This document shows, piece by piece, positions 41,934 to 49,359 of a stretch of 56,575 bases of DNA. Numbering within the stretch: the first letter of the stretch is position 1; every line of letters starts with the position of its first letter. Source of the DNA: a virus; the IMG/VR virus record IMGVR_UViG_3300050821_005734, positions 1 to 56,575 of that record. One strand, written 5' to 3'. The notes under the pieces are model-generated. The model saw only the letters and a program-made list of their open reading frames with translations. It had not been told where the DNA came from and searched no databases. The position numbers were made by a program, and so were the translations under genes.

Positions 41934-42439
41934 GCTGTGGCCGTCATGGCGAGCTGCCAGGGGGCGTCGGTGATGACCGGTATGCCGAGGGCGGGGAAGT
42001 CGTCGAACCGGATCTCGGCGGGGTCGGTGAAGTTCGCCTGTTCGAGCAGCCACTGGACTTTGCGGGGGGTGCATTTCCAGGCGTGGATGTGGGAGACGTC
42101 GTTGCCGTCGCGGTGGCCGTGGGGGCGGATGGCGTCGATCAGGTCGGTGCCGATGGTTCCGGCCTGGGCCATGGCGGCGGCGCGGTCGGAGTCGGGGACG
42201 ACGATGACGATGCGGCCTCCGGGGCGCGTGGCTGCGCGGACGCGGGTGAGGAACGCGAGGGCTTCGGAGTAGAGCAGGTGTTCGAGGAAGTGGCCGACGT
42301 AGGCGAGTTCGATGTCGGCGGCGGTGCCGAGGCCGGCGGTGAGGTCTACGTGTTCGTCGACGCCGGGGTGGGTGTTGAGGTCGAGGTTCCGCCAGGGCGC
42401 GGGGAAGGGGTGGGTGCCGGAGGCGAAGTTGATCAGCAT
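41930..42439 (-). CDS. Class I SAM-dependent methyltransferase-like protein, 169 aa
   Basis: Starts at ATG 42437-42439. INFASGTHPFPAPWRNLDLN and HVDLTAGLG replace the usual glycine loop. VGHFLEHLLYSEALAFLTRV and RPGGRIVIVVPD are the post-strand-4 helix and strand of Methyltransf_11-like proteins. The glycine loop is short, so it may bind SAM weakly or be a partner of the next enzyme. Confidence 0.75.
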   Translation of the reverse strand: MLINFASGTHPFPAPWRNLDLNTHPGVDEHVDLTAGLGTAADIELAYVGHFLEHLLYSEALAFLTRVRAATRPGGRIVIVVPDSDRAAAMAQAGTIGTDLIDAIRPHGHRDGNDVSHIHAWKCTPRKVQWLLEQANFTDPAEIRFDDFPALGIPVITDAPWQLAMTATA

Positions 42440-42627
42440 CGGGTGCGGTGGCGCCGGTCGTAGGCGTCCTGTAGCTGCTCCAGCGGGTACAGCTTGCGCT
42501 GGCCGGGGCGCCCGATGAGGGCCGGGTCGGGCTGGCCCGGGATGTCGTCGCGGCTGATCCAGGAGCGGATGGTGGCGTCAGGGACCTGGTAGAGGCATGC
42601 GGCGTCACGGACTGCGACCAGGGGCAT
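42433..42627 (-). CDS. Small HTH protein (MerR/excisionase-like), 64 aa
   Basis: ATG at 42625-42627 behind GGGGGTG. AVRDAACLYQVPDATIRSWIS is an HTH_17-type winged helix, followed by KLYPLEQLQDAYDRR. It is the first gene of the late operon. It may be a late regulator or small-terminase-like DNA binder. Excisionase is less likely so far from int. Confidence 0.75.
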   Translation of the reverse strand: MPLVAVRDAACLYQVPDATIRSWISRDDIPGQPDPALIGRPGQRKLYPLEQLQDAYDRRHRTRC

Positions 42628-42650
42628 GCGTTCACCCCCTGATACGACGA

Positions 42651-42673
42651 AAGCCCCGTCGGGGACGGGGCTT
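42651..42673. terminator. Hairpin in front of the late operon
   Basis: 10-bp stem AAGCCCCGTC (42651-42660)/42664-42673 with a 3-nt loop, 24 bp upstream of the first late gene. It would stop read-through from the tRNA side or act as an antitermination point. Confidence 0.65.
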
Positions 42674-42906
42674 CAGGGACGCAGATCTTGCACGTTAGAG
42701 CTAATAGTGTGGCGTTCTGATCGGCTAGTCAAGCCGCCGCGTGGTGCGCCGGGCCAGGTGCGTCTCTCCTGGGCCGTCCGGACCGCTGTATCAGCGCTTC
42801 CCGGCGCACCACCGCCGCGTACCCCTGGGGAGCTTTGTCCGCCCGGCCGAGCGGTTCGGGTGTCGCGGCACACCCCTCGCTGGCATGCTACGCCGGAAAC
42901 CGAACA
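42674..42906. other. Gene-free leader stretch
   Basis: No convincing gene on either strand between the two hairpins. It must hold the late promoter if the hairpins terminate. I see no clear -35/-10 pair. Confidence 0.35.
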
Positions 42907-42934
42907 CCCCCGGTCTGCGTGCGCAGACCGGGGG
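42907..42934. terminator. Strong terminator after the tRNA-like element
   Basis: CCCCCGGTCTGCG (42907-42919) pairs perfectly with 42922-42934, leaving a 2-nt centre, so the effective loop is about 6 nt. It ends the leftward operon that passes through the tRNA-like element. Confidence 0.8.
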
Positions 42935-43019
42935 CGCTGCCGTCCTCGCGGATACGGCGCCTCGCGCAAGTACTGACCGCCACCGCACGATGGCTTGGCT
43001 TTCCCCTCGCGAGAAACGT

Positions 43020-43112
43020 GGACCCGACGGGATTCGAACCCGCATCGCCGGACAGCCACCGAGGTGACCGGGCGCCGTATCGCCGTCGCTCGACCAGTTG
43101 AGCTACGGGCCC
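43020..43112 (-). tRNA. tRNA-like element, 93 nt, isotype unclear
   Basis: Acceptor stem GGGCCCG/CGGGTCC, D arm GCTC-AACTGGTC-GAGC and T arm GCGGG-TTCGAAT-CCCGT are all intact, with discriminator A and no encoded CCA. The 44 nt between D and T arms do not fold into a regular 5-bp anticodon arm. The best hairpin is GGCG-ATACGG-CGCC, then a variable-arm-like GGTCAC-CTCG-GTGGCT. If ATACGGC were the loop the anticodon would be ACG (Arg), with two mismatches in the stem. Either a long-variable-arm tRNA or a degenerate one. Confidence 0.6.
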
Positions 43113-43118
43113 AAGTCG

Positions 43119-43373
43119 TCAGGATACGCCCGTGCCGAACGGCCGTCCCGTGAGTTCGGGGTCGTAGAACAGCCTGCTGATCGACGGCTCAGCCGCGCGC
43201 TCGGCCTGCTGGATCTTCCAGTCGAGCAGGAACGTCTCCTGATACAGCGCGACGAGCCAGTCGATGTCATCGCGGTGGATCTCGGAGTCGAGGGGTACCC
43301 AAGCACCGGTCACGGCGTTGATGATTTTGGCGAAGCGGACAAAATCGCCCGTCCGGACGTGGGCATCGCTCAC
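43119..43373 (-). CDS. Hypothetical protein, 84 aa
   Basis: GTG at 43371-43373 overlaps the previous stop by four bases. An in-frame GTG three codons earlier is possible. Mixed helical protein (FVRFAKIINAVTGAWVPL, DWLVALYQETFLLDWKIQQ). Last gene before the tRNA-like element, only six bases away. No family recognised. Confidence 0.65.
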   Translation of the reverse strand: MSDAHVRTGDFVRFAKIINAVTGAWVPLDSEIHRDDIDWLVALYQETFLLDWKIQQAERAAEPSISRLFYDPELTGRPFGTGVS

Positions 43374-43762
43374 GGCCGCCACTCGTCCTTGTAGCCGGGC
43401 AGCTCGGCGTAGGGCGCGGCGAGGTCGCGAAGGTCAGGACACGGGTCGTCTTCGTCGTACCAGGCCTGAACGCTATAGCCGACGATCTCCTTGACGCACT
43501 GATGGCCCTCGCCCGTGTGCCTGGCGAGAGTCCGCCGCTTGGCCGCGACGTCGGCGAGGGCGCGGGACGGGTCGTGGCGGGCGATGTGCTCGCCAATGGG
43601 CCATGTTTGAGCGCTGTCGGGGATCCAGCAGACGTTGTTCGTGCGGGTGCCGTCGTTGCTGACTCCATCATCGGTATCGGTCCAGGCGCGCTCGATGACG
43701 GCAGATGCAATCTGCTCGTCCTCGTCCAGCCGTGCCGTGATGAACTCGGCGATCGTGGTCAT
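43370..43762 (-). CDS. DUF6221-like protein, 130 aa
   Basis: ATG at 43760-43762 overlaps the previous stop. Typical actinobacterial DUF6221 layout: EFITARLDEDEQIAS at the start, HIARHDPSRALADVAAKRR in the middle and LAAPYAELPGYKDEWRP at the end. Found widely in Streptomyces genomes and phages. Biochemical role unknown. Confidence 0.82.
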   Translation of the reverse strand: MTTIAEFITARLDEDEQIASAVIERAWTDTDDGVSNDGTRTNNVCWIPDSAQTWPIGEHIARHDPSRALADVAAKRRTLARHTGEGHQCVKEIVGYSVQAWYDEDDPCPDLRDLAAPYAELPGYKDEWRP

Positions 43763-44646
43763 GCTGCGGTCCTTCGCTTGTCTGCTTCGATGCGTTTGCC
43801 GAGCCGTTCCCACCGTTCGCCGGTGTAGCTGGCTTCGCAGGTGTCGCAGTCGATGACGGGCGGGGTCGGGTCGGCGTCCTCCCGCATTCGCGTCCACAGC
43901 CGTCCGGTGCAGCGGATGCCGCCGGGGTATTCGATGCAGGCGGCGACGTCGATGCGCCGGGCGCGGGGAAGGTCGATCAGGGCTCGTGCTTTGCCTCGAA
44001 GTTCGGTCAGGACGCTGAGGTAGTCGTCGGCCCAGGTCTGGGCCGCGGACCAGTCGGTGTAGACCGCGAGCCACGCGGTGAGGGTCGCGGGTTCGGTGTT
44101 CGCCGGCGGTGTGGTCTTGAGCTCGGTGGCGTGTCTGCGCGCCCAGTGGTCGAGGTCGTGGCGGATCTGGGAGCGGAGTTCGGCGACGGGGTCGTTGATG
44201 GGGAGTTGCCATTCGGGTGTGCCGGTGACGTGGGCGGCTGATGTGGTGATGTGTCCGGTGAGGAATGTGGCGAGGGTGAGGTAGTCGCGAAGGAGGCCGC
44301 CGGGGCGGTAGCTGCGGGGGTCGTGCCAGGTTTCGCCGTCGCCGCAGACGATGGTGGGCGGCGTCTGGATGGCGTAGTTCGGTGCGGGTCCGATAGCGGG
44401 CCGGAAGGCTCTCGCCATGGCCCACGCGGCTGCGGCTGCGTCGCGGCTGCCGTGGATCGTGACGCCGCGGGCGGTGCGCACGCCCCAGACCGCGTCCAGC
44501 GTCGGGTCGTCGGCCGCGGACGGTCCGGTGAGGGCTTCGACGAGTGCCGCGTGGTGGCCGGCGCAGAGGCGGAGTCCGCCGAGTGCGGTGCGTGGCCGGT
44601 CGGGGTCGGTGCGGTGCGGGGCGATGCAGGTGCCTGGCGGGGTCAT
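43759..44646 (-). CDS. Conserved actinophage hypothetical protein, 295 aa
   Basis: ATG at 44644-44646 overlaps the fibre-gene stop. A start-proximal Cys/His pattern (LCAGHHAALVEAL) and a C-terminal zinc ribbon (IDCDTCEASYTGERWERLGKR) flank a helical middle with RSQIRHDLDHWARRH and WLAVYTDWSAAQTW. Similar proteins are common in actinophage early regions. Nucleic-acid binding is plausible. Confidence 0.72.
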   Translation of the reverse strand: MTPPGTCIAPHRTDPDRPRTALGGLRLCAGHHAALVEALTGPSAADDPTLDAVWGVRTARGVTIHGSRDAAAAAWAMARAFRPAIGPAPNYAIQTPPTIVCGDGETWHDPRSYRPGGLLRDYLTLATFLTGHITTSAAHVTGTPEWQLPINDPVAELRSQIRHDLDHWARRHATELKTTPPANTEPATLTAWLAVYTDWSAAQTWADDYLSVLTELRGKARALIDLPRARRIDVAACIEYPGGIRCTGRLWTRMREDADPTPPVIDCDTCEASYTGERWERLGKRIEADKRRTAA

Positions 44647-45872
44647 GATGCGACGAGCCAGAAGGAGGCGGGGGCGAGCGTTCCGGCGGCCGGGTTGAAG
44701 CTGGCGGGGATCGTGGCCTGCCCGGAGACTTCGACGCCGGCGCGGTGGCCCTTGATGGCCGGGAGGTTCGGGACCGACGGCGTGAACGCGCCGGCGATGA
44801 GCGGCGGGGTGGCCATGTGGCACAGCAGGGTGACGTAGTAGTCGGTGGCTTCTGCGGTGGTGACTGGGGTTCCGACGGCGGCCTCGACGTAGGTGCCGTT
44901 GTTGCCGGAGCTGGACAGGGCTGTCGACATGTCGCCGGTGATGGCGAGCTGGGTGGCGGTCTCGTCGAAGAGGGCCATGGCGTTGACGCCGTTGGGGGTG
45001 ATGCCTGCGGTGCCGAGCCAGAGGCCGAGGTTGTTGATGGTGCGGATGCCGGGGCGGATGAGCATGGCGATGAGGATGCCGGAGGTGGCGCCGAGGTCGA
45101 CGTGGTTGACGGCGTGCGGGGGGAAGGGCTGGGCGGCGAGGCCGAGCATGAGGGCTTCGCGGTCGGTCTGGGACGGGGTGCCGTGGGTGTGGTCGGCGCG
45201 GGCGTCGGCGGTGGCCGTCCCGGCGGCGGAGGCGAGTCCGTAGGCGAACTGTGCGGTGGGGGCGCCGTAGGCTTCGCGGCCGTGGCGGTGGTCGGCGCGG
45301 GAGACGTTGGTCGAGGTTCCGGCGGCGATGGTGTCGCCGACAGCGGAGGCGCCGGGTGAGCCGTAGGTGAGTCCGGCGCCGTGGGAGTTGAAGTATTCGA
45401 GGTTGACGGGGTCGAGCGCGTTGACGGGGTCTGCGACGGTGACTTCGGCGGCGGTGAAGTTGTTGGTGCCGGTCCAGGTGTTGGGCTGGCCCAGGACGCC
45501 GTAGAAGGTCGAGTACGCGGGGCTCGGGTTCTGTGGGACGACGGTGGCGAGGTCGACGGTGGCGCCGAGGGTGTGCGGGAGGGCGACGAGGTACGCCGGT
45601 CGGGTGGCGTGTCCGGTGATGTTCTCGGTGATCTGCCACAGCCAGCCGGACGGCGACAGCGTCGTGTTGTCGGTGCAGGGCAGCGTCACGCTGAAGTGTC
45701 CGGCGGGGTCGAGGTCGACGATGATCGGGCCGATGATGAAGTCGGCTCCGGCGGAGTCGGCGAGGGTGGGGACGTTGGGGGTGAAGGCGAGGGTGCCGGT
45801 GAGTGCGGCGCCGAGGGGTGTCTGGTAGGTGCCGGTGACGGTGATGGTGGTGATGTTGCCGGGCAGTGGCAT
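44643..45872 (-). CDS. Tail-fibre-like protein outside the tail cluster, 409 aa
   Basis: ATG at 45870-45872 behind AGGAG. Strongly beta-rich: ITTITVTGTYQTPLG at the start, PNTWTGTNNFTAAEV and the fibre-type turns GTSTNVSRADHRHGREA and DARADHTHG, then a C-terminal jelly-roll-like domain. These DHxHG turns are frequent in actinophage minor tail proteins. It is 24 kb from the tail genes in transcription order, so it may be an alternative adhesin. Confidence 0.75.
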   Translation of the reverse strand: MPLPGNITTITVTGTYQTPLGAALTGTLAFTPNVPTLADSAGADFIIGPIIVDLDPAGHFSVTLPCTDNTTLSPSGWLWQITENITGHATRPAYLVALPHTLGATVDLATVVPQNPSPAYSTFYGVLGQPNTWTGTNNFTAAEVTVADPVNALDPVNLEYFNSHGAGLTYGSPGASAVGDTIAAGTSTNVSRADHRHGREAYGAPTAQFAYGLASAAGTATADARADHTHGTPSQTDREALMLGLAAQPFPPHAVNHVDLGATSGILIAMLIRPGIRTINNLGLWLGTAGITPNGVNAMALFDETATQLAITGDMSTALSSSGNNGTYVEAAVGTPVTTAEATDYYVTLLCHMATPPLIAGAFTPSVPNLPAIKGHRAGVEVSGQATIPASFNPAAGTLAPASFWLVAS

Positions 45873-45881
45873 CGCAGGCTC

Positions 45882-46181
45882 CTACGGCTGGTCGGGTGCT
45901 GGGCTGGGTGGCGTGTAGATCCCGAGCTTGTCGGCGATGGCCAGGACGGTCGGGCATGGGTACGGCACCTGTTCGGCCTCATAGCCCGGTCCGCCCTCGT
46001 GGCATTCGCGGCAGTAGCTGTGAGCGAAGGGGCCGGTCTCCGGTTCCGGATGATGAACATCGAGGACGGCGCTCAACGCGCCAACCAGTTCCTTGACGAT
46101 CACGGCATCAAGGTCATTGGGGTCGGCACCCTCGACTCGCCATGCAAGCCGCTCGCGGATCGCACTATCGAGATCAGGCAT
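45882..46181 (-). CDS. DUF6221-like layout protein, 99 aa
   Basis: ATG at 46179-46181, overlapping the next stop by eight bases. AIRERLAWRVEGAD at the start, a CREC pair, then YPCPTVLAIADKLGI. The plan is shared with the neighbour at 46174-46716 and loosely with the DUF6221 protein at 43370. Unknown role. Confidence 0.68.
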   Translation of the reverse strand: MPDLDSAIRERLAWRVEGADPNDLDAVIVKELVGALSAVLDVHHPEPETGPFAHSYCRECHEGGPGYEAEQVPYPCPTVLAIADKLGIYTPPSPAPDQP

Positions 46182-46716
46182 CGGTCGCCTCAACGACTCG
46201 GACCGGCCCGTGGTCGCGTGCGATCGTCACCCACATTTCGGGGTCGCCGACCGCCGTGCCCTCGTCGTCGGCGCGGAGCCATCCGACCGGGCCGAGCCAC
46301 GGCACGCGGGACCAGTGGACGCCGGACTCGTTGACGACGAGGGTCCCGGCGGGGGGTTCGGGGTCGGTGGCGCCGAGCCACTGATAGATGCCCAGCTTGG
46401 CCGCGAGGTCGCGGACGTGGCGGCACGGGGTGTGCTCGGAGCAGGTGTCGCACCAGTCCGGCGGGTTGGGGGTGTCGCTGCGGACGGTGATGTAGCCGAG
46501 GTGCTTGCCGTCCTTGTCGAAGGCCTTCTCGTCGCGTTCTTCGTATTCGGCTTGGCCGCCGCAGTAGTCGGGCTTGTGCTGGTCGAGGTCGGCCTGGATG
46601 AAGTCGATGGCGAGGTCGATCCACGTGTTGAGTTCGGCCGCGCGCTGGGACTCGTTGGTGCCGACGTGGGGGTGTGCGTCGAGCTTCGCGCGGATCGCGG
46701 CGTACAGGTCGATCAT
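46174..46716 (-). CDS. Hypothetical protein related to its neighbour, 180 aa
   Basis: ATG at 46714-46716 overlaps the previous stop. AIRAKLDAHPHVGTNE, then WCDTCSEHTPCRHVRDLAAK and LGIYQWLG repeat the plan of the 99-residue protein. A further domain follows with VPWLGPVGWLRADDEG. Probably a diverged tandem duplicate with an extension. Confidence 0.7.
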   Translation of the reverse strand: MIDLYAAIRAKLDAHPHVGTNESQRAAELNTWIDLAIDFIQADLDQHKPDYCGGQAEYEERDEKAFDKDGKHLGYITVRSDTPNPPDWCDTCSEHTPCRHVRDLAAKLGIYQWLGATDPEPPAGTLVVNESGVHWSRVPWLGPVGWLRADDEGTAVGDPEMWVTIARDHGPVRVVEATDA

Positions 46717-46967
46717 CGGCGTGCCCTTCTGCGGCGGTGCTTGGTGCGGAGCCATTCAGCGGGCCGCAGCCACGCCGATGGCCGGACGGCCATTACGTCC
46801 ACGTCCCGGAGGTTGAGCGTCAGCGTGCTGCCTGGGGCGGCGCTGTGCCATCCGGGCGAGCCACGCTCAGGGCTGTTCCACCAGAGCGGGACCTGGATGC
46901 TGACAGTGCCGTCCGATTCGACGGGGACTGACTTGCGCAGCTTGCCGGGTAGGACTGGTTCGGTCAT
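46713..46967 (-). CDS. Hypothetical protein, 84 aa
   Basis: ATG at 46965-46967 with GGAGG six bases upstream, the best ribosome site in this operon. Beta-type middle (GTVSIQVPLWWNSP, STLTLNLRDVDVM), very basic end. Nothing recognised. Confidence 0.68.
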   Translation of the reverse strand: MTEPVLPGKLRKSVPVESDGTVSIQVPLWWNSPERGSPGWHSAAPGSTLTLNLRDVDVMAVRPSAWLRPAEWLRTKHRRRRARR

Positions 46968-47434
46968 CGTCTCCTCCGGTTGCGGTGCTTGGTGCGGCGG
47001 CGGTAGTCGCGGGCCGCCGGGAACGGTGCGGGACGGGAGGAGCAGGGCTCTGCGAAGCGCATGAGACTGGCCGCGATCTGCGACATGACCTCGATGAACT
47101 TGTCGATACCCTCAGCGCGGAACGTGAAGTTGACCTCGGGGAGCCTTTCGGCGAGGACTGGTCCCGGAGGCAGATTCCACGTCGCGTCCAGCTCGACGTC
47201 CGTCACCGGGATGTCGGGGCCGTCCGGTCCGATGCTGAGGACTGCGCCGGCGAAGTCGAAGGGGCTGGCCGTCAGAAGTCGAAGGGGCTGGCCGTCACTG
47301 GCCGCCTTGGCGCGTTCGGCGACGTTGGCCGTGACGGCGCCGAAGTCGCAGCCGGTGAGCTCGATGGGCGGCGGGGCGTCCGGCGAGCCGGGGCCAGGGA
47401 CGAAGCCTCCCGTGGCGTAGGGCTTGTCGCTCAT
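46964..47434 (-). CDS. Hypothetical protein with an internal 23-bp duplication, 156 aa
   Basis: ATG at 47432-47434 shares a base with the previous stop. Start SDKPYATGGFVPGPGSPD, C-terminal domain with VTDVELDATWNLPPG and GIDKFIEVMSQIAASLM. A perfect 23-bp tandem duplication at 47253-47275/47276-47298 is read in two frames, as GQPLRLL and then SPFDFAG. The count is not a multiple of three, so it has changed the frame relation between the two halves. Confidence 0.62.
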   Translation of the reverse strand: MSDKPYATGGFVPGPGSPDAPPPIELTGCDFGAVTANVAERAKAASDGQPLRLLTASPFDFAGAVLSIGPDGPDIPVTDVELDATWNLPPGPVLAERLPEVNFTFRAEGIDKFIEVMSQIAASLMRFAEPCSSRPAPFPAARDYRRRTKHRNRRRR

Positions 47435-47733
47435 CACCAGCCTCCCGGTGTGAGCCTGCGGATGTGCTCGCGCAGCCGGACGACCTCGAGCACCCAATCC
47501 TCCAGCAGATGCGTCGAGAAGTGCTCACGCAGGATCTTCTCGACCCGCGCGTAGTCGGTGAGCAGGGCCGCAAAGACGACGTCGCCACCTGCTGCGGCGA
47601 TCGCTGCCCGATCGAGCTCGGGCAGGCCGGAGAGCAGGTTCGAGTCGCGACGGTGATCCGGCTCGTCGTGGTGCCAGTCGCAGGATTCGAGCGGGCAGGC
47701 GCGGCGGACTTTCACCGGAAACTCGTCGCTCAT
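47434..47733 (-). CDS. Hypothetical protein, 99 aa
   Basis: ATG at 47731-47733 overlaps the previous stop. ACPLESCDWHHDEPDHRR is a Cys/His motif that could bind zinc. The remainder is helical, ending EVVRLREHIRRLTPGGW. No family named. Confidence 0.68.
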   Translation of the reverse strand: MSDEFPVKVRRACPLESCDWHHDEPDHRRDSNLLSGLPELDRAAIAAAGGDVVFAALLTDYARVEKILREHFSTHLLEDWVLEVVRLREHIRRLTPGGW

Positions 47734-47924
47734 CCCGGTGGCCTCGCTCCGCCGCACATCTGCACCGACACGAGGTACAGCGCCTGCGCCTCGCTGAAGC
47801 CTGCGCGCAGGTGGCACTCGTACCACTCGTGGAGCTGGCAGGACATCGCGGCCATCGGGGTGAGCATGCCCTCGGGCTGCTGCTGGGTGGGCTGGGGCGC
47901 GGTGGTGTCGTCGGGCTCATCCAT
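47730..47924 (-). CDS. Small conserved-looking protein, 64 aa
   Basis: ATG at 47922-47924, eight-base overlap with the zinc gene. After a Gln/Pro-rich start, the end HEWYECHLRAGFSEAQALYL is a pattern I have met in several actinophage small proteins. Unknown role. Confidence 0.68.
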   Translation of the reverse strand: MDEPDDTTAPQPTQQQPEGMLTPMAAMSCQLHEWYECHLRAGFSEAQALYLVSVQMCGGARPPG

Positions 47925-48114
47925 GGCTACCGCCCATCTGGCGCGGGTTGGCGGTAGTGCAGTACGCGGTGCCGTCGAGGCGCCCTCGCAGCACATGCCC
48001 GTCGGGGAGGTCGTCGTGGCCCACGCCGCAGCACGGGCACCGCCAGGCGCGTCGCTTCCTGCCTCGGCCGAGGTAGTCGCGGAGGGTCCGGGAGAGCCTC
48101 CGTCCCCTAGACAT
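47917..48114 (-). CDS. Small zinc-binding protein, 65 aa
   Basis: ATG at 48112-48114. Basic N-terminus (RRLSRTLRDYLGRGRKRR), then CPCCGVGHDDLPDGH. One CxCC/H cluster. May bind RNA or DNA. Not assigned. Confidence 0.6.
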   Translation of the reverse strand: MSRGRRLSRTLRDYLGRGRKRRAWRCPCCGVGHDDLPDGHVLRGRLDGTAYCTTANPRQMGGSHG

Positions 48115-48481
48115 CGCCGGTCTCCTCGCGCGCCTTGGCCTCCAGGTACAGCGGGTGTCCGTGGTCGTCGCAGCGGTGTTCGGCGATGGTGACGGTGTCG
48201 GTGCGGTCGGCGACGTACTCGACTGCGGGGTGGCCGTCGTTGCTGGCGCGGATGTTGCCTTCGACGGCGGTCCAGTGGGCCTCGGCCTCCAGGAGGGTGG
48301 CGTCGCGGCCGAACTGGTGCGTTGCCGTGTTGGTGCAGCCGTCGGGGTGGCCGCATGGGTGCGCCACGGCGTCGCGAGGAGCGTTGAGCGCGGCGGCGAG
48401 TACAGGCGGAAGGGTCGGCCCCGAGGTCTGGGTGAAGGATCCGTCTGACAGCTTGGCTGGGATGAGGTCTGGGTTCGTCAT
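48107..48481 (-). CDS. Hypothetical protein with Cys/His cluster, 124 aa
   Basis: ATG at 48479-48481. HPCGHPDGCTNTATHQFGRD and a late HRCDDHGHPLYLE could form one or two metal sites. DNA-binding zinc proteins of this size are frequent in the operon. Not assigned. Confidence 0.65.
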   Translation of the reverse strand: MTNPDLIPAKLSDGSFTQTSGPTLPPVLAAALNAPRDAVAHPCGHPDGCTNTATHQFGRDATLLEAEAHWTAVEGNIRASNDGHPAVEYVADRTDTVTIAEHRCDDHGHPLYLEAKAREETGDV

Positions 48482-48486
48482 GGTCC

Positions 48487-48921
48487 TTAGTCTCCTTCGA
48501 TCGGCGTGTTCAGCGCTTCCACTAGTTCGAGCGTGGCTCTCGTGGCGCTCCCGACGATCGTGGCGAGGGCTGCGGCGGACGCGGCGGCGGAGAGCATGGC
48601 CCCTTCTCGCGTGACGGTGATCTTCTCGCCGTACGCGGTCTCGGCGGCGAGCAGCCACAAGTACAGGTCGGCGGCGTCGATGCCGCCCGGGGGCTGGAGT
48701 TCGGCAAGCCACGGGCGTTGGGAGGTGACGAGCTGCCGGGCCTCGGCGGTGGCGGCCAGGAGGCGACGGCACGTCGGCTCGTCCATGAAGCGGGGGAACG
48801 GGGCGGTGCGGGTGAGCCACACGATGACGTCGCAGGTGCCTGCCATCTTCCGGCGGGACAGGAGCTTGCCGGTGGTGATGCTGAGGACGTCGGCGAGGGG
48901 AAAGGCGCGCGTCTCGGTCAT
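48487..48921 (-). CDS. DUF7736-like protein, 144 aa
   Basis: ATG at 48919-48921 overlaps the previous stop. AFPLADVLSITTGKLLSRRKM and a later DEPTCRRLLAATAEARQ follow the pattern of a protein widespread in actinophages and Burkholderia phages. C-terminal helices around LYLWLLAAETAYGEKITV. Function unknown. Confidence 0.75.
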   Translation of the reverse strand: MTETRAFPLADVLSITTGKLLSRRKMAGTCDVIVWLTRTAPFPRFMDEPTCRRLLAATAEARQLVTSQRPWLAELQPPGGIDAADLYLWLLAAETAYGEKITVTREGAMLSAAASAAALATIVGSATRATLELVEALNTPIEGD

Positions 48922-49133
48922 GGCTGATTCCACGGGATCTCAATCCCGGGGTCACCCTGGGGCAGTGCGCCGCCGGAGTTCATCACGGCAACGCCGGGCA
49001 CGCGACGGATCGCGACGTTGATGGCGCCGACCTCCTCGTGGTAGATCTCGACGTCGGGCATTCCGGCGGGGCGTGTCCAGACGTGCGGCGGGATGGCCTG
49101 GAAAGTGGGCTTGGGCTGCGTGGTCTCGGTCAT
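48918..49133 (-). CDS. Hypothetical protein, 71 aa
   Basis: ATG at 49131-49133. Short beta-type protein (FQAIPPHVWTRPAGMP, AINVAIRRVPGVAV). Seven-base gap from the membrane protein upstream. Nothing recognised. Confidence 0.62.
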   Translation of the reverse strand: MTETTQPKPTFQAIPPHVWTRPAGMPDVEIYHEEVGAINVAIRRVPGVAVMNSGGALPQGDPGIEIPWNQP

Positions 49134-49140
49134 GTGCTCA

Positions 49141-49359
49141 TCATCCTCTCGGGCTCGAGCTCCGAGCCGCCTTTCGGCGGTCGGCACTGTCGGCCCAGGT
49201 GATGCCGCACACGAAACCGACCATGACGCTGGCGGCGCCGATGACGACGCCCGCCATCACAGCCTTGGGGTCGAGCCAGTTCGCCGCGACAAACAGGCCC
49301 AGGAGTCCGCCCGTGGTGGTTCCCGCGAAGACGCGAAGCATGTGGCCGCCCATCGTCAC
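49141..49359 (-). CDS. Two-segment membrane protein, 72 aa
   Basis: GTG at 49357-49359 overlaps the NlpC/P60-like stop. Membrane segments at about 12-28 (TTGGLLGLFVAANWL) and 34-54 (AVMAGVVIGAASVMVGFV), basic tail. Coupled to a wall-hydrolase-fold gene, so a role in its export or as a second holin is possible. Confidence 0.65.
   Translation of the reverse strand: MTMGGHMLRVFAGTTTGGLLGLFVAANWLDPKAVMAGVVIGAASVMVGFVCGITWADSADRRKAARSSSPRG

Noticed and set aside
43020-43112. attB/attP core in the tRNA-like element
   Set aside because: It is more than 30 kb from the integrase, and no partial tRNA duplicate is found near int.
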